Below are positions 23,094-33,758 of a stretch of DNA of 64,000 bases, one piece after another. How positions within the stretch are numbered: position 1 is the first letter of the stretch; every line of letters begins with the position of its first letter. The stretch is taken from assembly GCA_023525975.1 (NCBI GenBank), contig CM042043.1, positions 35,970,001 to 36,034,000 of the forward strand. Reading direction: 5' to 3'. A program made the translations under genes and the position numbers. Source of the DNA: Smallanthus sonchifolius (taxonomy: Eukaryota; Streptophyta; Magnoliopsida; Asterales; Asteraceae). Under the pieces are notes generated by a model that searched no databases, was not told the origin of the DNA, and saw nothing but the letters and a program-made list of their open reading frames with translations.

Positions 23094-25304
23094 TACAAAG
23101 ACCGCCAGTCTAAGTTTCATGCAAAAGCGGTGGAAGGCATCTTCTTAGGATACGTTGCCAACTCGCCTTGTAAGAGAGTGTACAATATAGGAACACGTAC
23201 TGTCGAGGAATGGTTTGAAGTGGATTGCAGTAAACACAGCATTCCACCAGAACCAACAGGTCCAGCTTGGGGTTTTGATTATGATGCGCTATTCAAGTCA
23301 TTCAATCTTCTTGATCTGTCTGCAGTTGACGCCGTAAATGTTTATGAATTATTGGGTGGCGGCGATGACTCCAGTTTCTCTACTCATGCTACTGTACTGA
23401 TTGTAACTCCTGATTCCAATGCTGCATCTGCATCTGGAAATCATGACAGTGATAACAGCGAAGATGTTCACGTTGATGGAGATGACGCTCAAGCTAATCC
23501 TAACACAACTGTAGGAAATGAAGGTCCAGCTGATCCAATTAACATTGAATCTTCTTATTCTGGAACACAGGAAATGGGGGAGTTAAGCACTAATCTCAAT
23601 TCAGAAATTCAGGAACTGAATGTACCAGAGACGAGAGTGCATAACATTATTGGTGATCCTCATGCCGGTGTTCTGGCTCGTCATCGAACCATTACAGAGA
23701 ACACTAGTCTTTACTCGGAGATACTTGACACTGGTGTCATGGAAACATGTCTGCAAGCTGCATTCGTGTCCTAGTTAGAACCGAAGAATATGAAGGAGGC
23801 TCTCGTGGACAACTGCTGGATTGAGGCGATGCAAGATGAATTGTCTCAATTTCAAAAGTTGCACGTGTGGGATTTGGTTGACTTGCCAAAAGGCTTTCAG
23901 CCAATTGGAACCAGATGGGTGTTCAAATGCAAGACGGATGATAGTCATGTGGTTGTGAAGAACAAAGCAAGATTGGGTGTTCAGGGTTTTTATCAACAAG
24001 AGGGCTTGGATTACACGGAAGTATATGCCCCAGTTGCTAGAATAGAGGCCATTCGACTGTTCTTGGCTTATGTCACATATGTCGACTTCAAGGTCTATCA
24101 ACTTGATGTGAAGAGTGCTTTCCTATATGGAAAAGTACATGAAGAGGTCTATGTCACTCAACCTCCCCGCTTTGAAGATCCGCATAATATCAATAAAGTG
24201 TATAAGCTCGACAAAGCACTTTATGGTCTTCATCAAGCACCGCGGGCATGGTATGAGACATTATCTAAGCATCTATTGTCTAATGGTTTCGACCGTGAAC
24301 AGATTGACTCGACCCTCTTCATTAGGAAAGCACGAGGTGACATTCTTCTTGTACAAGTATATGTCGACGACATTATTTTTGGATCTACAAATGAAGCGAT
24401 GTGTAGGGAATTCAAGCAGGTGATGAAGTCCAAGTTTGAAATGAGTAACATGGGTGAATTGTCGTTCTTCCTGGGTCTGCAAGTCAGTCAAAGAGAGGAT
24501 GGCATTTATCTACATCAAACTAAGTATGTGAAGGACATCTTGTCAAAATACAAGATGAATGATAGCAGTACTTATGACACACCTATCCCAGTCAATCATG
24601 GCCTGCATCCTGACAAAGATGGAAATGATGTGAATTACAGATTGTACAGTGGGATGATCAGATCACTTATGTATCTCACAACTTCAAGGCCTGATATAAT
24701 GTTTGATGTGTGCTTGTGCTCAAGGTTTCAGTCTCAACCGAAGGAGTCACATATGATAGCCGTGAAGAGAATTTTCAGATACTTGAAAGGGAAACCTCGA
24801 TTGGGTATTTGGTACTCTAAGCAGCAGTCATTCGACTTCAAAGCCTACACTGATTCAGACTATGGCGGTTGTAACCTTGACAGAAAGTCAACTTCTGGTG
24901 GATGTCAATTCTTAGGAGACAGACTGGTTTCCTGGAAGTGTAAGAAGCATTCAACGGTTTCTGTCTCAACTTGTGAAGCAGAATACATTGCTGCGGTGAG
25001 CGGTTGTTCTCAGATATTTTAGATTCAACAGCAATTGAGAGACTACGGCTTGAACTTCACTTGAACTCCTCTGTTCATTGACAACAATGCCACAATGTCC
25101 ATCATAAATAACCCGGTGAAACATTCCAAAACTAAACATATAGAAATTCGCCATCATTTCATCCGTGATTGTGCTGAAAAGCATTTAATTGAACTTGTTA
25201 AAGTTCACACGGATGACAATCTTGCTGACCTTTTCACAAAGGCATTTGATCGATCCCGTTTAGAGCATCTTGTCAACTTGATAGGAATGTTCAATCATGA
25301 GTGA
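23094..25304 (+). pseudogene. C1 pol: integrase C-terminus, reverse transcriptase, RNase H
   Basis: One frame with stops at about 23772 and 25020, another near 25062, ending with TGA at 25302. It starts with the integrase C-terminal KAVEGIFLGYVANSPCKRVY, a low-complexity linker, then RVT_2: WIEAMQDELSQF, GTRWVFKCK, QLDVKSAFLYG, LDKALYGLHQAPRAW and an intact catalytic YVDDIIFGS at about 24358-24384. RNase H follows: KAYTDSDYGGC, SWKCKKHSTVSVSTCEAEY, and the end HIEIRHHFIRDC, ADLFTKAF. This is the part that copies RNA into DNA. Nonsense codons inactivate it. Confidence 0.9.
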
Positions 25305-26605
25305 AAACTTGTTTTTCTTAAATCAATTCAATTCATGAAAGTTAAATTTTTTATTTTCTTTTAAGTTTTCTGTATAGTTCTTTTTAAAATTTTTTTTACA
25401 AAATCAAAAACAAAATAGAAAATGGAGAAAATTTCAAAGTTAACTTGAGAAAAGAGGAAATGATAGTACATCAGAAATGATCTAAACGTCAGAGACTGCT
25501 CATATGGGAAATGATTGCATCATGCTTACTTAATTGTGTAAATTATTATGGTTTTAATCTGCTTATTTACAAGTAATTTGAATTGTCAATAGGCTGTATG
25601 CGTCTTTGAATCACTAGTAGTGTGGAAACTTAATCTAAAATTACAACTGTGATTTGAACCCATGTTTGCTAGTGTGTGTGCGTAAAAGAATAGAAAAGAT
25701 CATTATCAGATAAAGGATGTTAGATTTTGGCAATAATTTTCTTTTGAGGTCAGTTTCGGGTTATGTCGTTAGCACAATTAATGCGGTTCATCTCACTGCC
25801 CATACTCACAAGTATGCAAGGAGAGTTTGAATCAAGACATGTCTCTACATCAACCGTTGAGCATGTATTCACCCTTGAATCACTCATGATTCATTGAAAT
25901 CAAATCCAGATAAAAGTTGGATTCCCTTACCTTATTCAAACACCATATTCATTATCCCGAATCATCATACCGATATTCAATGAAGAAATCAAATGAAACC
26001 AAGACAAATGAATCACTCGATTCTGAATCTTATGATTCCTGATAATCCTTATGGATTCTGCTTGATTTTTCCTGTGCTAATTGATGTAGCTTCATTCTGA
26101 AAATTTAGAAAATCATTGGGAAAATCTTAGATGCCTTGAGATAGTGCAATTTACATTATTGTAGCATATCAATGGGGTACACGTTGTATATCTTATAATT
26201 AATACCTTAATATACAAGAACGTGATACAAAGATACTTATAGTTTCAAATCTTATAATATTGTCAACTTGAATTACTTGTTTATGTGCTTATTATGTATG
26301 AATAAATAGTAATCAATGACATGATCCCATATTCTTTGATGTTTATATTGTATCATTTTTGCTATAAGTTAGCCTGATATGATCCTTTGCTCGTGTCTTT
26401 GATCAAAAATAGTTTGTGTAAATACGTGTATATTTCTATCTAGAAAAGATCAAAAAGATTTTAAGTTTGTGTATAGTTCAATCTTTATAAGAAAAATAAA
26501 AAATATTTGTATTTAACCTTCCTGAATTGAGTTTGAATCCTCTTGATTGAATGTTGTTTATCTTGTTCGTTATTTGACTTGAAATCTTCATAATTTGAGT
26601 TGAAA
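25305..26605 (+). other. conserved non-coding spacer after pol in C1
   Basis: No gene. Many blocks match 35626-36940 of C3 in the same order, for example tttcgggttatgtc (about 25755), cccatactcacaagtatgca (25799-25818 and 36091-36110) and ctgataatccttatggattc (about 26039). It links pol with the accessory promoter. Confidence 0.7.
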
Positions 26606-26771
26606 GTTTGCGCACTTAAGGGTTTCTGCGTACTTGACAAGTGCGCATGAAGTAAGCCCTGCGTACTTAACAAGTACGCAAGAGGTAAGTCTTGCGCACT
26701 TGTAACTACGCAGGAGTTAACGCTTGCGCACTTAGCAAGTACGCAAGACCGTTTTGTGTTGGGTATAAATA
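26606..26771 (+). promoter_or_regulatory. internal promoter of the C1 accessory ORF (predicted)
   Basis: Palindromes of the gcgtacttaacaagtacgc type begin at 26628, 26661, 26694 and 26726 (33, 33 and 32 bp apart), and a TATA box TATAAATA follows at 26764-26771, 20 bp after the last one. This is the same layout as in the LTR of the same element, but placed between pol and the accessory ORF. C3 has the equivalent at 36944-37056. Confidence 0.65.
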
Positions 26772-26914
26772 TGGCACTTAGAAAATTTTCAGACCTTTAT
26801 CATTTAAACTCAAAAGCCTGTTTAATTCCCTCCGCAAATTTCCTCAAAAATTCCGTGTGTTCCAACTGATTTTTCGTCCCGTTACTAGTATCATCTTTGT
26901 ACTACAATCCATTG

Positions 26915-27513
26915 GTGAGAATCTAGACTCAATCCATCCACAAAATCGCGATTATGGACCGATTCAGAAACTTAAAAAATTTAGGGTTTAATCCGTGATT
27001 TTAGACAAATTATTGGTTGTTTTGTTAATTCATGATAACTAAAACTTGCTTAGAATTATTAATCGACTCTTAATCGTCCGTTTAATCCTTTGATTTTGAC
27101 CTTGGGCTTGGATTTGACCGTCAGTTCGAATGGTCGTCGTTTAGGTCAAAATTGGACCAATGTAGCAGTGATTTGGTGTTGATGTTGGTTCCATGGGTCG
27201 TAATCACTGATTCCGACCTTTTGGTGACCTAATCTACCCAATTCTTGAGAATCAGTGGATTTCGTAGACTTCTTGAATTTTGAACAAGTACGTTTCTTAC
27301 GCACTTAGCAAGTACGCAAGAAGTAATTCTTGCGTACTTGTTAAGTACACAAGAGTAAATTCCCGCGTACTTGCTAAGTACGCAGGACCAACACTTGGGA
27401 AAAATTTCTAAGTCTGGAAATTCAGTTCAAAGAGTAACTGCTATAATGAGTCATGTGTATTCAATTCCAATGAAACGTGTTGTTCTGATTATGTTTTCTG
27501 TGTGTTTTTGCAG
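26915..27513 (+). other. predicted 5'-UTR intron of the C1 accessory ORF
   Basis: Donor ttg/gtgaga at 26915 and acceptor tgtttttgcag/at ending at 27513, three bases before the ATG at 27517. C3 has the same pair (37195, 37998) at the same relative places although the sequence between is diverged. The intron holds a second palindrome array with starts at 27299, 27332 and 27365, again 33 bp apart. Confidence 0.6.
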
Positions 27514-27516
27514 ATT

Positions 27517-30500
27517 ATGGCTCGTGCGTTTACGAATGAGTTCAATCTTCTAGCTCATAATCAACCTAAATGGAAAGGTGCAACACTTCAGTATCGAGAT
27601 ATAGTTGATTTCTTGAACCGTTCAAGAATCAGCTATGCTATTTCAGCTGACCCTATCGTTTCAAGGCCTTATCTCGAGCAATTTTGGGAGACCGCAGAGC
27701 ATGATTGCACGGTAACCCCCAATGTTATAAGGGCTACCGTTGCGGGTCATGATATCGCCTTTTCTGAAGAAACTATTCGACGGGTCTTGCAATTCAGAGA
27801 TCTTTCCACCGACCCGACAGCCTATCCTGACTACTTTGTGGATGGCTGTTGGAGGCAACGAATAGGGTATGTCAGTGCGAGAGACTACGCTTCTTACAAG
27901 AAAATGTGGATTCTTGATCAATGGAGATATTTTGCCCACATCATGATCATGTGCATCTCCTCAAGAAAAGCTGGAAAGGATGTAATGGGTCATGACCTTG
28001 CTGCTGCCTTGGTTGGCTTATCTCTCAATAAGGGCTACAACTTCTCACGATACATATTCAAAGCCATCAATGATTAGATTAACATGGCTGAGAGGTTCAG
28101 GTTCTTATTATACCCAAGGTTTGTGCAACTTCTGATTGACGATGCGTTGCCAAACCTACCTGCAACTGGGGAGAGATTGCAAGTTAAAAGGGTGGACAAA
28201 AGAGTGTTTGCACAGTTTTTAAAGCCAGGCAGTGTAGATCCTACCCCTGAGTATACAACACTTTTTGGCCACCTAATAAACGAAGCATATGTGGCACCGG
28301 CTAACTGGAGATGGTATAGCCACGATTCGGAGCCAGAGTTGAGTGAACATTCAGATGAACAACAACAACAAGAGGAGGAAGTTGAAAGTGTAGATGGATC
28401 ATCAGAAAATGGAGACGAAAAAGAAGGTCATGATGGTGCTGAGGGATCTGACTCGGAAGAGACAGAGTCTGATTCTTCTGATTCCGATGATGCACCATCG
28501 CAGGCTCACCCGAGGAGAATGATGAAGGTAACCCTACTTGAGTCGTCCTTAAAAAGAAAGCGACAAGCTTCAAGCAGCGAATATGAGCCAGATTCTGACT
28601 CTGACGATGCTATACAGAGACAGAGACGTGAAAGTGTTAACAAGAACAGAGGGGATAGGCAGCAACTTGCCATTCCCAGGGAGGTGGAGGTTACTACTCT
28701 GCAGCAAGTACAAGTTCCAGCTGCAAGTACTGACTCAGCCTCTACCCCACCTTCACATCAATTATACCGGAGATAGAGGAGGAGGCCACATGTACAACCT
28801 GAGGTGGCAGTCACTTCAATCACAGAGGAGGTTCCTATGATAGTGACCCTCCCTGTCACATCTGTCGAGGTGGCGGTGATTACTCCAATTCTCACAGAGT
28901 CAGTCACCATCACCCCTTCCATAACACCTAAAACCGTTATCACATCCTTAATCCCAACAACCACCATTGAACCGATAAGTTAACCCTTCAACTACGGAGA
29001 ATTTACTTAAGGGTTTGACTTCGATACTATCTTCTCCTCCCCAATTCACAATGCTGAAGCATCTACCTCCAGACATCTTGATCCTAATGAAGATAGGATA
29101 GCAATTCTTGAAACCCAAGTTGCTGGTCTGCTGGAAACTATTCAGAAGTCAAAGGAAGAATCTGATGCTTAACAAGCACAGATTAATTCGTTGGTGGACG
29201 AAGTTAGAATTCTACGAAGCCAGAGAACGGGGATAGACGAGAGACTGAAGAACATAATAGACCCGAATGAGCTTCTAATCCAGACAAACAACATGATTCT
29301 AGGGCACAGGTCGTCTCTCGAGCTGAGGTTTGATATGCAGAAGAAGGAGCATGAGCTGATGGTTAAACTAATTGATGATCTGACCAAGAAGCTTGATGCT
29401 CAGGGGGAGAAAGATAAGGAGAAGGAGAAAGAAAAGACAACTACTGGTGATGAGGCTTGTCATCCTGTGGATTTGACAAAGGATGACGACAAAGACAAGG
29501 ACCCTGAAGTCGGTCCTAGTGGGAGTGAGCACCAAGCTTTGGCAATCGTGCCCATTTTTTCTATTCCAATAGCTAAGGGGGAGTCTACTCATCAAGAGGG
29601 TGGAAATACTTCTGGTGGTGGTGGTGACAAAGGAAAGTCAGCGACTGATGTGCTTAAGGATCTATTTGACGATGAGATCTTATACTTAGAGCCTGACTAT
29701 TCCAAGGAAGCACAGATCGATGCTCTCTACAACCTAGAAGAAGGAGAAATCGACTCTGGTGATGATTGGGATGAAGACGATGAGGATGTAGTTGTAGAAA
29801 TTCCCTAGGGCGACGGAGAAGGAGAGTATGAGTGTTAAGATGGAGAGATCTTTGAAGTTCCATCCTTCGAAGCTCAGCTCGACACAGGTTCAGTCGAGCA
29901 TGCTAGTAATGTTGAAGCCTCGACTGAAGCCTCCCAGTTGACCCTACACCTATGGATCCGGAGGCACCAAACGAAAAAGATATGCCTTCTACTTTATCTA
30001 AGGGTCCAGCTTCTGTTTGGCAGAAGACGTCTATCATAGACAAACAAGGGGCAACAGGGATGATCTTGGCTGTAAGGTTCGAGGAGGATAAGCAGTTGTT
30101 CGCAATCAAAAGATCTGGGGGGGTTCAATACTTGAAACCAACCAGTGAAGCGTTCAACTCCTTACCCAAATACGACCTTGTGAACCTAGCAAACCGAGAG
30201 CTGCTGGGTCATTCTAATCACGCAGTGGCGATGGGTTTGTGGGTGGTTCTACAGCGGGAAGCAAGATCTGGGAAGTTTGATGTGTTCAAGCCTCAAGTGC
30301 CCAAGAGAGTCAAGGATAAGACAGCAAGACATCCTGTGACTAAGAAATTCTTAAAGAAATTGGTATACAAGCCAGTGCTATGTGAAACCAAGATTCCCCT
30401 GAGCAAGTTATCTCAGGATATCCTCGGTGACATGTGGTACTGGTACGTAGATCCAAAGACAGGCGAGGCCGTGGTGATTGGAAAGGTGAGGTCAGAAAGT

Positions 30501-30701
30501 GGATGCTTAGTGCCGAGGGAACTAATCAGAGTATTTGATGAAGTCTGCTTCATTAACTTCTCTGTGAAAGATCTGGAGGCACTAGCAGACAGGTATTGCC
30601 TGCATACGGACGAATGGACGAAATTCCTTGCTTCTAAATATGACAAGGTGATCAAGTTCTGCCTTGACTATAAGAAGAATATGGAAGCTAAAGATGCATA
30701 G
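27517..30701 (+). pseudogene. C1 accessory ORF (longin-like N-domain, coiled coil, C-domain)
   Basis: Start MARAFTNEFNLLAHNQPKW at 27517, parallel to C3 at 38001. Segments: an N-domain of 187 residues (FLNRSRISYAIS, YLEQFWETAEHD, QWRYFAHIMIM, GYNFSRYIFKAI); an amber codon at 28075, then RFRFLLYPRF and LFGHLINEAY; an acidic Ser-rich part with KRKRQ; a Thr/Pro/Val stretch; a coiled coil (29090-29390); an acidic motif LEEGEIDSGDDWDE; and a C-domain of about 230 residues (GAVGM-like GATGMILAVRFEEDKQLFAI, MWYWYVDPKTGEAV, LHTDEWTKF). Stops near 28777, 28981, 29006, 29170, 29806 and 29837 and a frameshift near 29945 break it. From memory the N-domain resembles products annotated longin-like in Asteraceae genomes; function unknown. 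Confidence 0.75.
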
Positions 30702-30774
30702 CTGTGAAGACTAAAGACCGAAGACTGAAGACTAAAGATCGAAAATGATCCAGAGCTGTTGTCAAGGGGGAGTT
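30702..30774 (+). other. 3' untranslated end and polypurine tract of C1
   Basis: Short gact/gaag-rich stretch after the accessory stop, then tcaagggggagtt at 30762-30774 directly before the 3' LTR. Confidence 0.85.
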
Positions 30775-31322
30775 TGTTGAAGCACTTTCCTGTGACAAAC
30801 ACTCTGGATAGATAGAGTCTTAGTTTAGAACTTTCATGTATGTATTTGTCTTTGTTTGTAAGTGTCTGTATGTAATAGTTATCGAGTTATATTTACTTTT
30901 ACATATTGACTGTTGCAGATTTATCTAAGTGTTTTGCGCACTTGTATGTGCGCAGGAAATAGTTCATGCGTACTTAGCAAGTACGCAAGAATACCTTTGC
31001 GTACTTGCTAAGTACGCATGAGCAAATTGCCCTGCGCACTTGCTAAGTGCGCAGGCATCAGGTCGTGTATAAATAGGAATGGTTGACAGTAGATAAGTAC
31101 GCAATCTTAGACGCATTCATAGTAGCAAATACGCAGAACTTGTAATCTCAGTATTTCTCTCTGTAACCTTCAAGTGTTTATAATAGATGAAAGTTTAAAG
31201 TGATTCTCTTGTCGGTTTACTTTGTGTTGTAAGACTCTCCACCTGGTCACGGGTATTCTGCACCCGGTTCGACTAGTAGACCCACTTGCATGTGACGATC
31301 CGCCACACCCGAGGGACCTACA
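30775..31322 (+). repeat. 3' LTR of C1
   Basis: TGTTGAAGCACTTT to ACCTACA. Four palindromes at 30936-30953, 30968-30986, 30999-31017 and 31034-31052, then TATAAATAG at 31068-31076. Confidence 0.93.
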
Positions 31323-31327
31323 TCCAT

Positions 31328-32351
31328 GCAAACCCTACTCGGGAAAGGATATAGCCGAATCCTCCTTCCACACCACCGTGCATGCTTAAACGATCGCCAC
31401 CTTAAGTCTCCACCACTGTCATGTTTTCCCCGCTCTCGTCGTCGAGTTACCTACACCATGATCACCCCCTCGAGCCGTTCTCGATGTATTTGTCTTCTCC
31501 GACCAAGGCTTCACCGCAGCACCATCACCATCTTCATTTGCTCATTCCTCCATCACCTATGACCACCACACAGCCGCCACCACTACCGCCATCTTTAACA
31601 GCCGTCACCGGCTTCCTCTTGCCGTCGAACACCGTCACTCGCCACTGCTTAGTCGTTGCCGCCACTAGCTACAACGTGCAACCACCTGCGTCACCTTCCT
31701 ATAAGCCGACCGCCCTTGCTACGCACCACCACAGCCACCACAGTGTATCCCTGCTGTCCGTCTCCCTCCTTCTCCCAAAATCCGATCACCAAGCCACTAA
31801 CCGCTTGCACCGGTAGCTACTACCACCCACGCCTTCGGTCATCATCGGCCGCACGCTACACCCACCAACACTACTGCGAACCACCAACGCCTTCCACTAT
31901 GTCCTTGCCGATGGCCGGGATCAACAACTCCAACCCTAACCAAAATTCTTAACAAAACAATAACGATATCGTAAAAATAACATACAAGGTTTACCTGAAT
32001 GTATATTGTCGTCTGTCATTTATCGCAGCCATAGGACCACCGTCGCCGTCTTCTCCTATCGTCGGACTCCCTCTCTTCCGGTTTTTCCTGCCGTCACTCT
32101 CCCTCCTAGGCCGAATGGCCTAGGGTTTTTCCCATAAGTCCCTTTTAAACCATTAGAGTTTACATCCTAGTCCCCAGTTTTCCTTTTTGCACGCTTTCAA
32201 TCCCAACTTTTCTCATTGTGGCTATCCGGGCCCTTTTAGATCTATCGATTTACAATTACGCACCAAACTAAGCTAGCACATATCGTTTAGTTAGAGACTT
32301 GGGTTGCCCTTTATCCCAGGCCATTAGCTTTTGAATTTTTGGGATGTTACA
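31328..32351 (-). repeat. 5' LTR of LARD, outer part
   Basis: Continues the LTR broken at 18163 after the second TCCAT; matches 12339-13381. It ends at 32351 (ATGTTACA), followed by the TSD GATGA. Confidence 0.88.
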
Positions 32352-32356
32352 GATGA

Positions 32357-32420
32357 ATGTTTAAAAAACAACAAAGTCGATGGTGTTGTTTCAGAAGAAA
32401 TGTTTAACGAACCTAAAATC
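32357..32420 (+). pseudogene. short gag piece of C3 between two insertions
   Basis: Reads NNKVDGVVSEEMFNEPK, matching C1 gag CPEGVVSEELLSEQK. It joins in frame with 10698 on the left (through GATGA) and with 34263 on the right (through AAATC), which proves both insertions were into one gag gene. Confidence 0.85.
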
Positions 32421-32860
32421 ATAGGTCCACATGACTCATCTACAGATCGATCTCGTGACGTGACGTATCGAAGACACAGAGTGCGGAATCCAACCGTATC
32501 AACGTATGTATACACAAATTGACAATAGAGACTATATAAACGGCAAGTAAATAATCTTCTCGTTGTATTCAATCAATCACAGAGTTTACAGAGTTCAAAG
32601 ACTTCTTACTTTTTCACACCTAAAACTGAAACTGTAAACATCTATTTATAGATACAAGACCTGCTATAGGCGAACTTAACAAGTTCGCCTCTAAGAGACT
32701 AGGTGAACTTGATAAGTTCGCCTCACATGTGACAAGGCGAACTAGATAAGTTCGCCTCTAGCAGAACTTATACTAACACTTAGAAAACATTAATACAAAA
32801 ACATAAAGACAATAAGATCTAAACTATTACAAGCTTTTGTCATACATTTATGTCCTAACA
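32421..32860 (-). repeat. 3' LTR of the small element
   Basis: Ends CTAACA at 32860 beside the PPT. TATA box (minus TATAAATAGA) at 32641-32650; palindromes begin at 32669, 32702 and 32736, spacing 33 and 34 bp, upstream in the element's direction. Confidence 0.75.
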
Positions 32861-32872
32861 GACTCCCCCTTG
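32861..32872 (-). other. polypurine tract of the small element
   Basis: Minus strand caagggggagtc directly before the 3' LTR; similar to the PPTs of C1 and C3. Confidence 0.8.
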
Positions 32873-32901
32873 ACAATAGCTTGATCTTCTGTCTTCAGTC
32901 T

Positions 32902-33348
32902 CTATGACGAGCTCTTCCAATTATCTGGTAATCTGCTGCCTGCGTGCACTCCATATCTCTGACAGATCTCCAACACTCTTTTATACTGCAATCCTTGTTC
33001 TCTCCATTCATCAGTAAACATGATCTCATTCTTTCTTAGAGTTCTCTGATCTTTCTTAGAGAAATTAACAAGATTCATTGCATCATAGAAACTTACAATG
33101 ACCTTATTATCTCTATCGTCAACTCTAGCTTCACCAGTATTCACATCAGCATACCACCATTTCATATTACCTAGAAAATCTTGTGGTACCTTCTTCAATG
33201 GAATCTTTTGCACAACTCTTACTGGTTTGAATTTATACTTCCAAGTCACAATACCCGTCTTTTGATCAACAATCTTCACTCTTTTTCCCTTCTGTGGTTT
33301 TAACAAGAAAATTTTTCCCGCCAAAAAACTCTTTTTTTTTAATATCAC
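32902..33348 (-). pseudogene. accessory ORF C-domain, isolated copy
   Basis: 148 open codons on the minus strand, ending just before the PPT as the accessory ORF does in C1 and C3. It matches their C-domain: IPLKKVPQDFLGNMKWWYAD (IPLSKLSQDILGDMWYWYVD in C1), TGEA, NLVNFSKKDQRTL and FTDEWREQ. The first codons are probably a new start made by an internal deletion that removed the rest of the protein, gag and pol. It is evidence for a third family carrying the same accessory gene. Function unknown. Confidence 0.75.
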
Positions 33349-33744
33349 TCATCCAACAAGTTCGCTTCTAACAGTGTCAGAGAACATAACAAGTTCGCCT
33401 GAACAGTACAACGAACATACCAACTTCGTCTCTGAACAATCTCTCCAGAGAATCTTCCAGCGAACATAATAAGTTCGCCCATAACCATTCAGCAGACAAC
33501 AAGTTCGCCTGACACGCTGTTACAGCAAAAATTGTCGAATCTTCTTGTTTTGGCGGTAAAACCTTCATCTCTTCAAGCTCTAACACCTCTGGACTCATCA
33601 AACTTATAAAATACTTCGAATTTGACAAATTCCACCGTAAAAACTCATTATTTTAATGTGTCGATGATGAATATGCGGAATTAAACATCAAATCACGAGT
33701 AATTGTGAACCGGCAGGCGATTAGTCCCTCGGTTCTGAGCCGTA
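33349..33744 (-). other. leader of the small element with half-site repeats
   Basis: Non-coding; contains repeated caagttcgcc-type half-sites between 33355 and 33510. Confidence 0.6.
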
Positions 33745-33756
33745 GCTCTGATACCA
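33745..33756 (-). other. primer binding site of the small element
   Basis: Minus strand tggtatcagagc, two bases from the LTR end at 33759. Confidence 0.88.
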
Positions 33757-33758
33757 AT

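Larger units (their letters stand above)
18164..31322 (+). mobile_element. copia element C1 with accessory ORF (nearly full length)
   Basis: LTRs 18164-18690 and 30775-31322, TSD TCCAT (18159-18163 and 31323-31327), PBS, gag, pol, spacer, accessory ORF, PPT. At 13.2 kb it is long for copia because of the 5-kb region after pol. It is inserted in an LTR of the LARD. The LTRs differ by about nine mismatches in the first 205 aligned bases, by eye. All genes carry stops, so the element is dead but structurally complete and serves as the reference for C3. Confidence 0.93.
10699..32351 (-). mobile_element. long-LTR LARD, non-autonomous gypsy-like (contains copia C1)
   Basis: Two LTRs of about 2.65 kb (10699-13381; 16547-18163 plus 31328-32351) surround a 3.2-kb internal region with PBS (16531-16542) and PPT (13382-13395) in minus orientation. 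The TSD GATGA is perfect (10694-10698 and 32352-32356). The target was the gag of C3. No pol is present; the only coding trace is a short broken ORF (15536-15889). It shares PPT, inverted repeat and LTR ends with the element at 4831-43564. Confidence 0.88.

Noticed and set aside
27517..30701. Accessory ORF as a retroviral envelope gene
   Set aside because: Position fits, but no signal peptide, transmembrane segment or furin-like site is visible; charged and coiled-coil regions point elsewhere.
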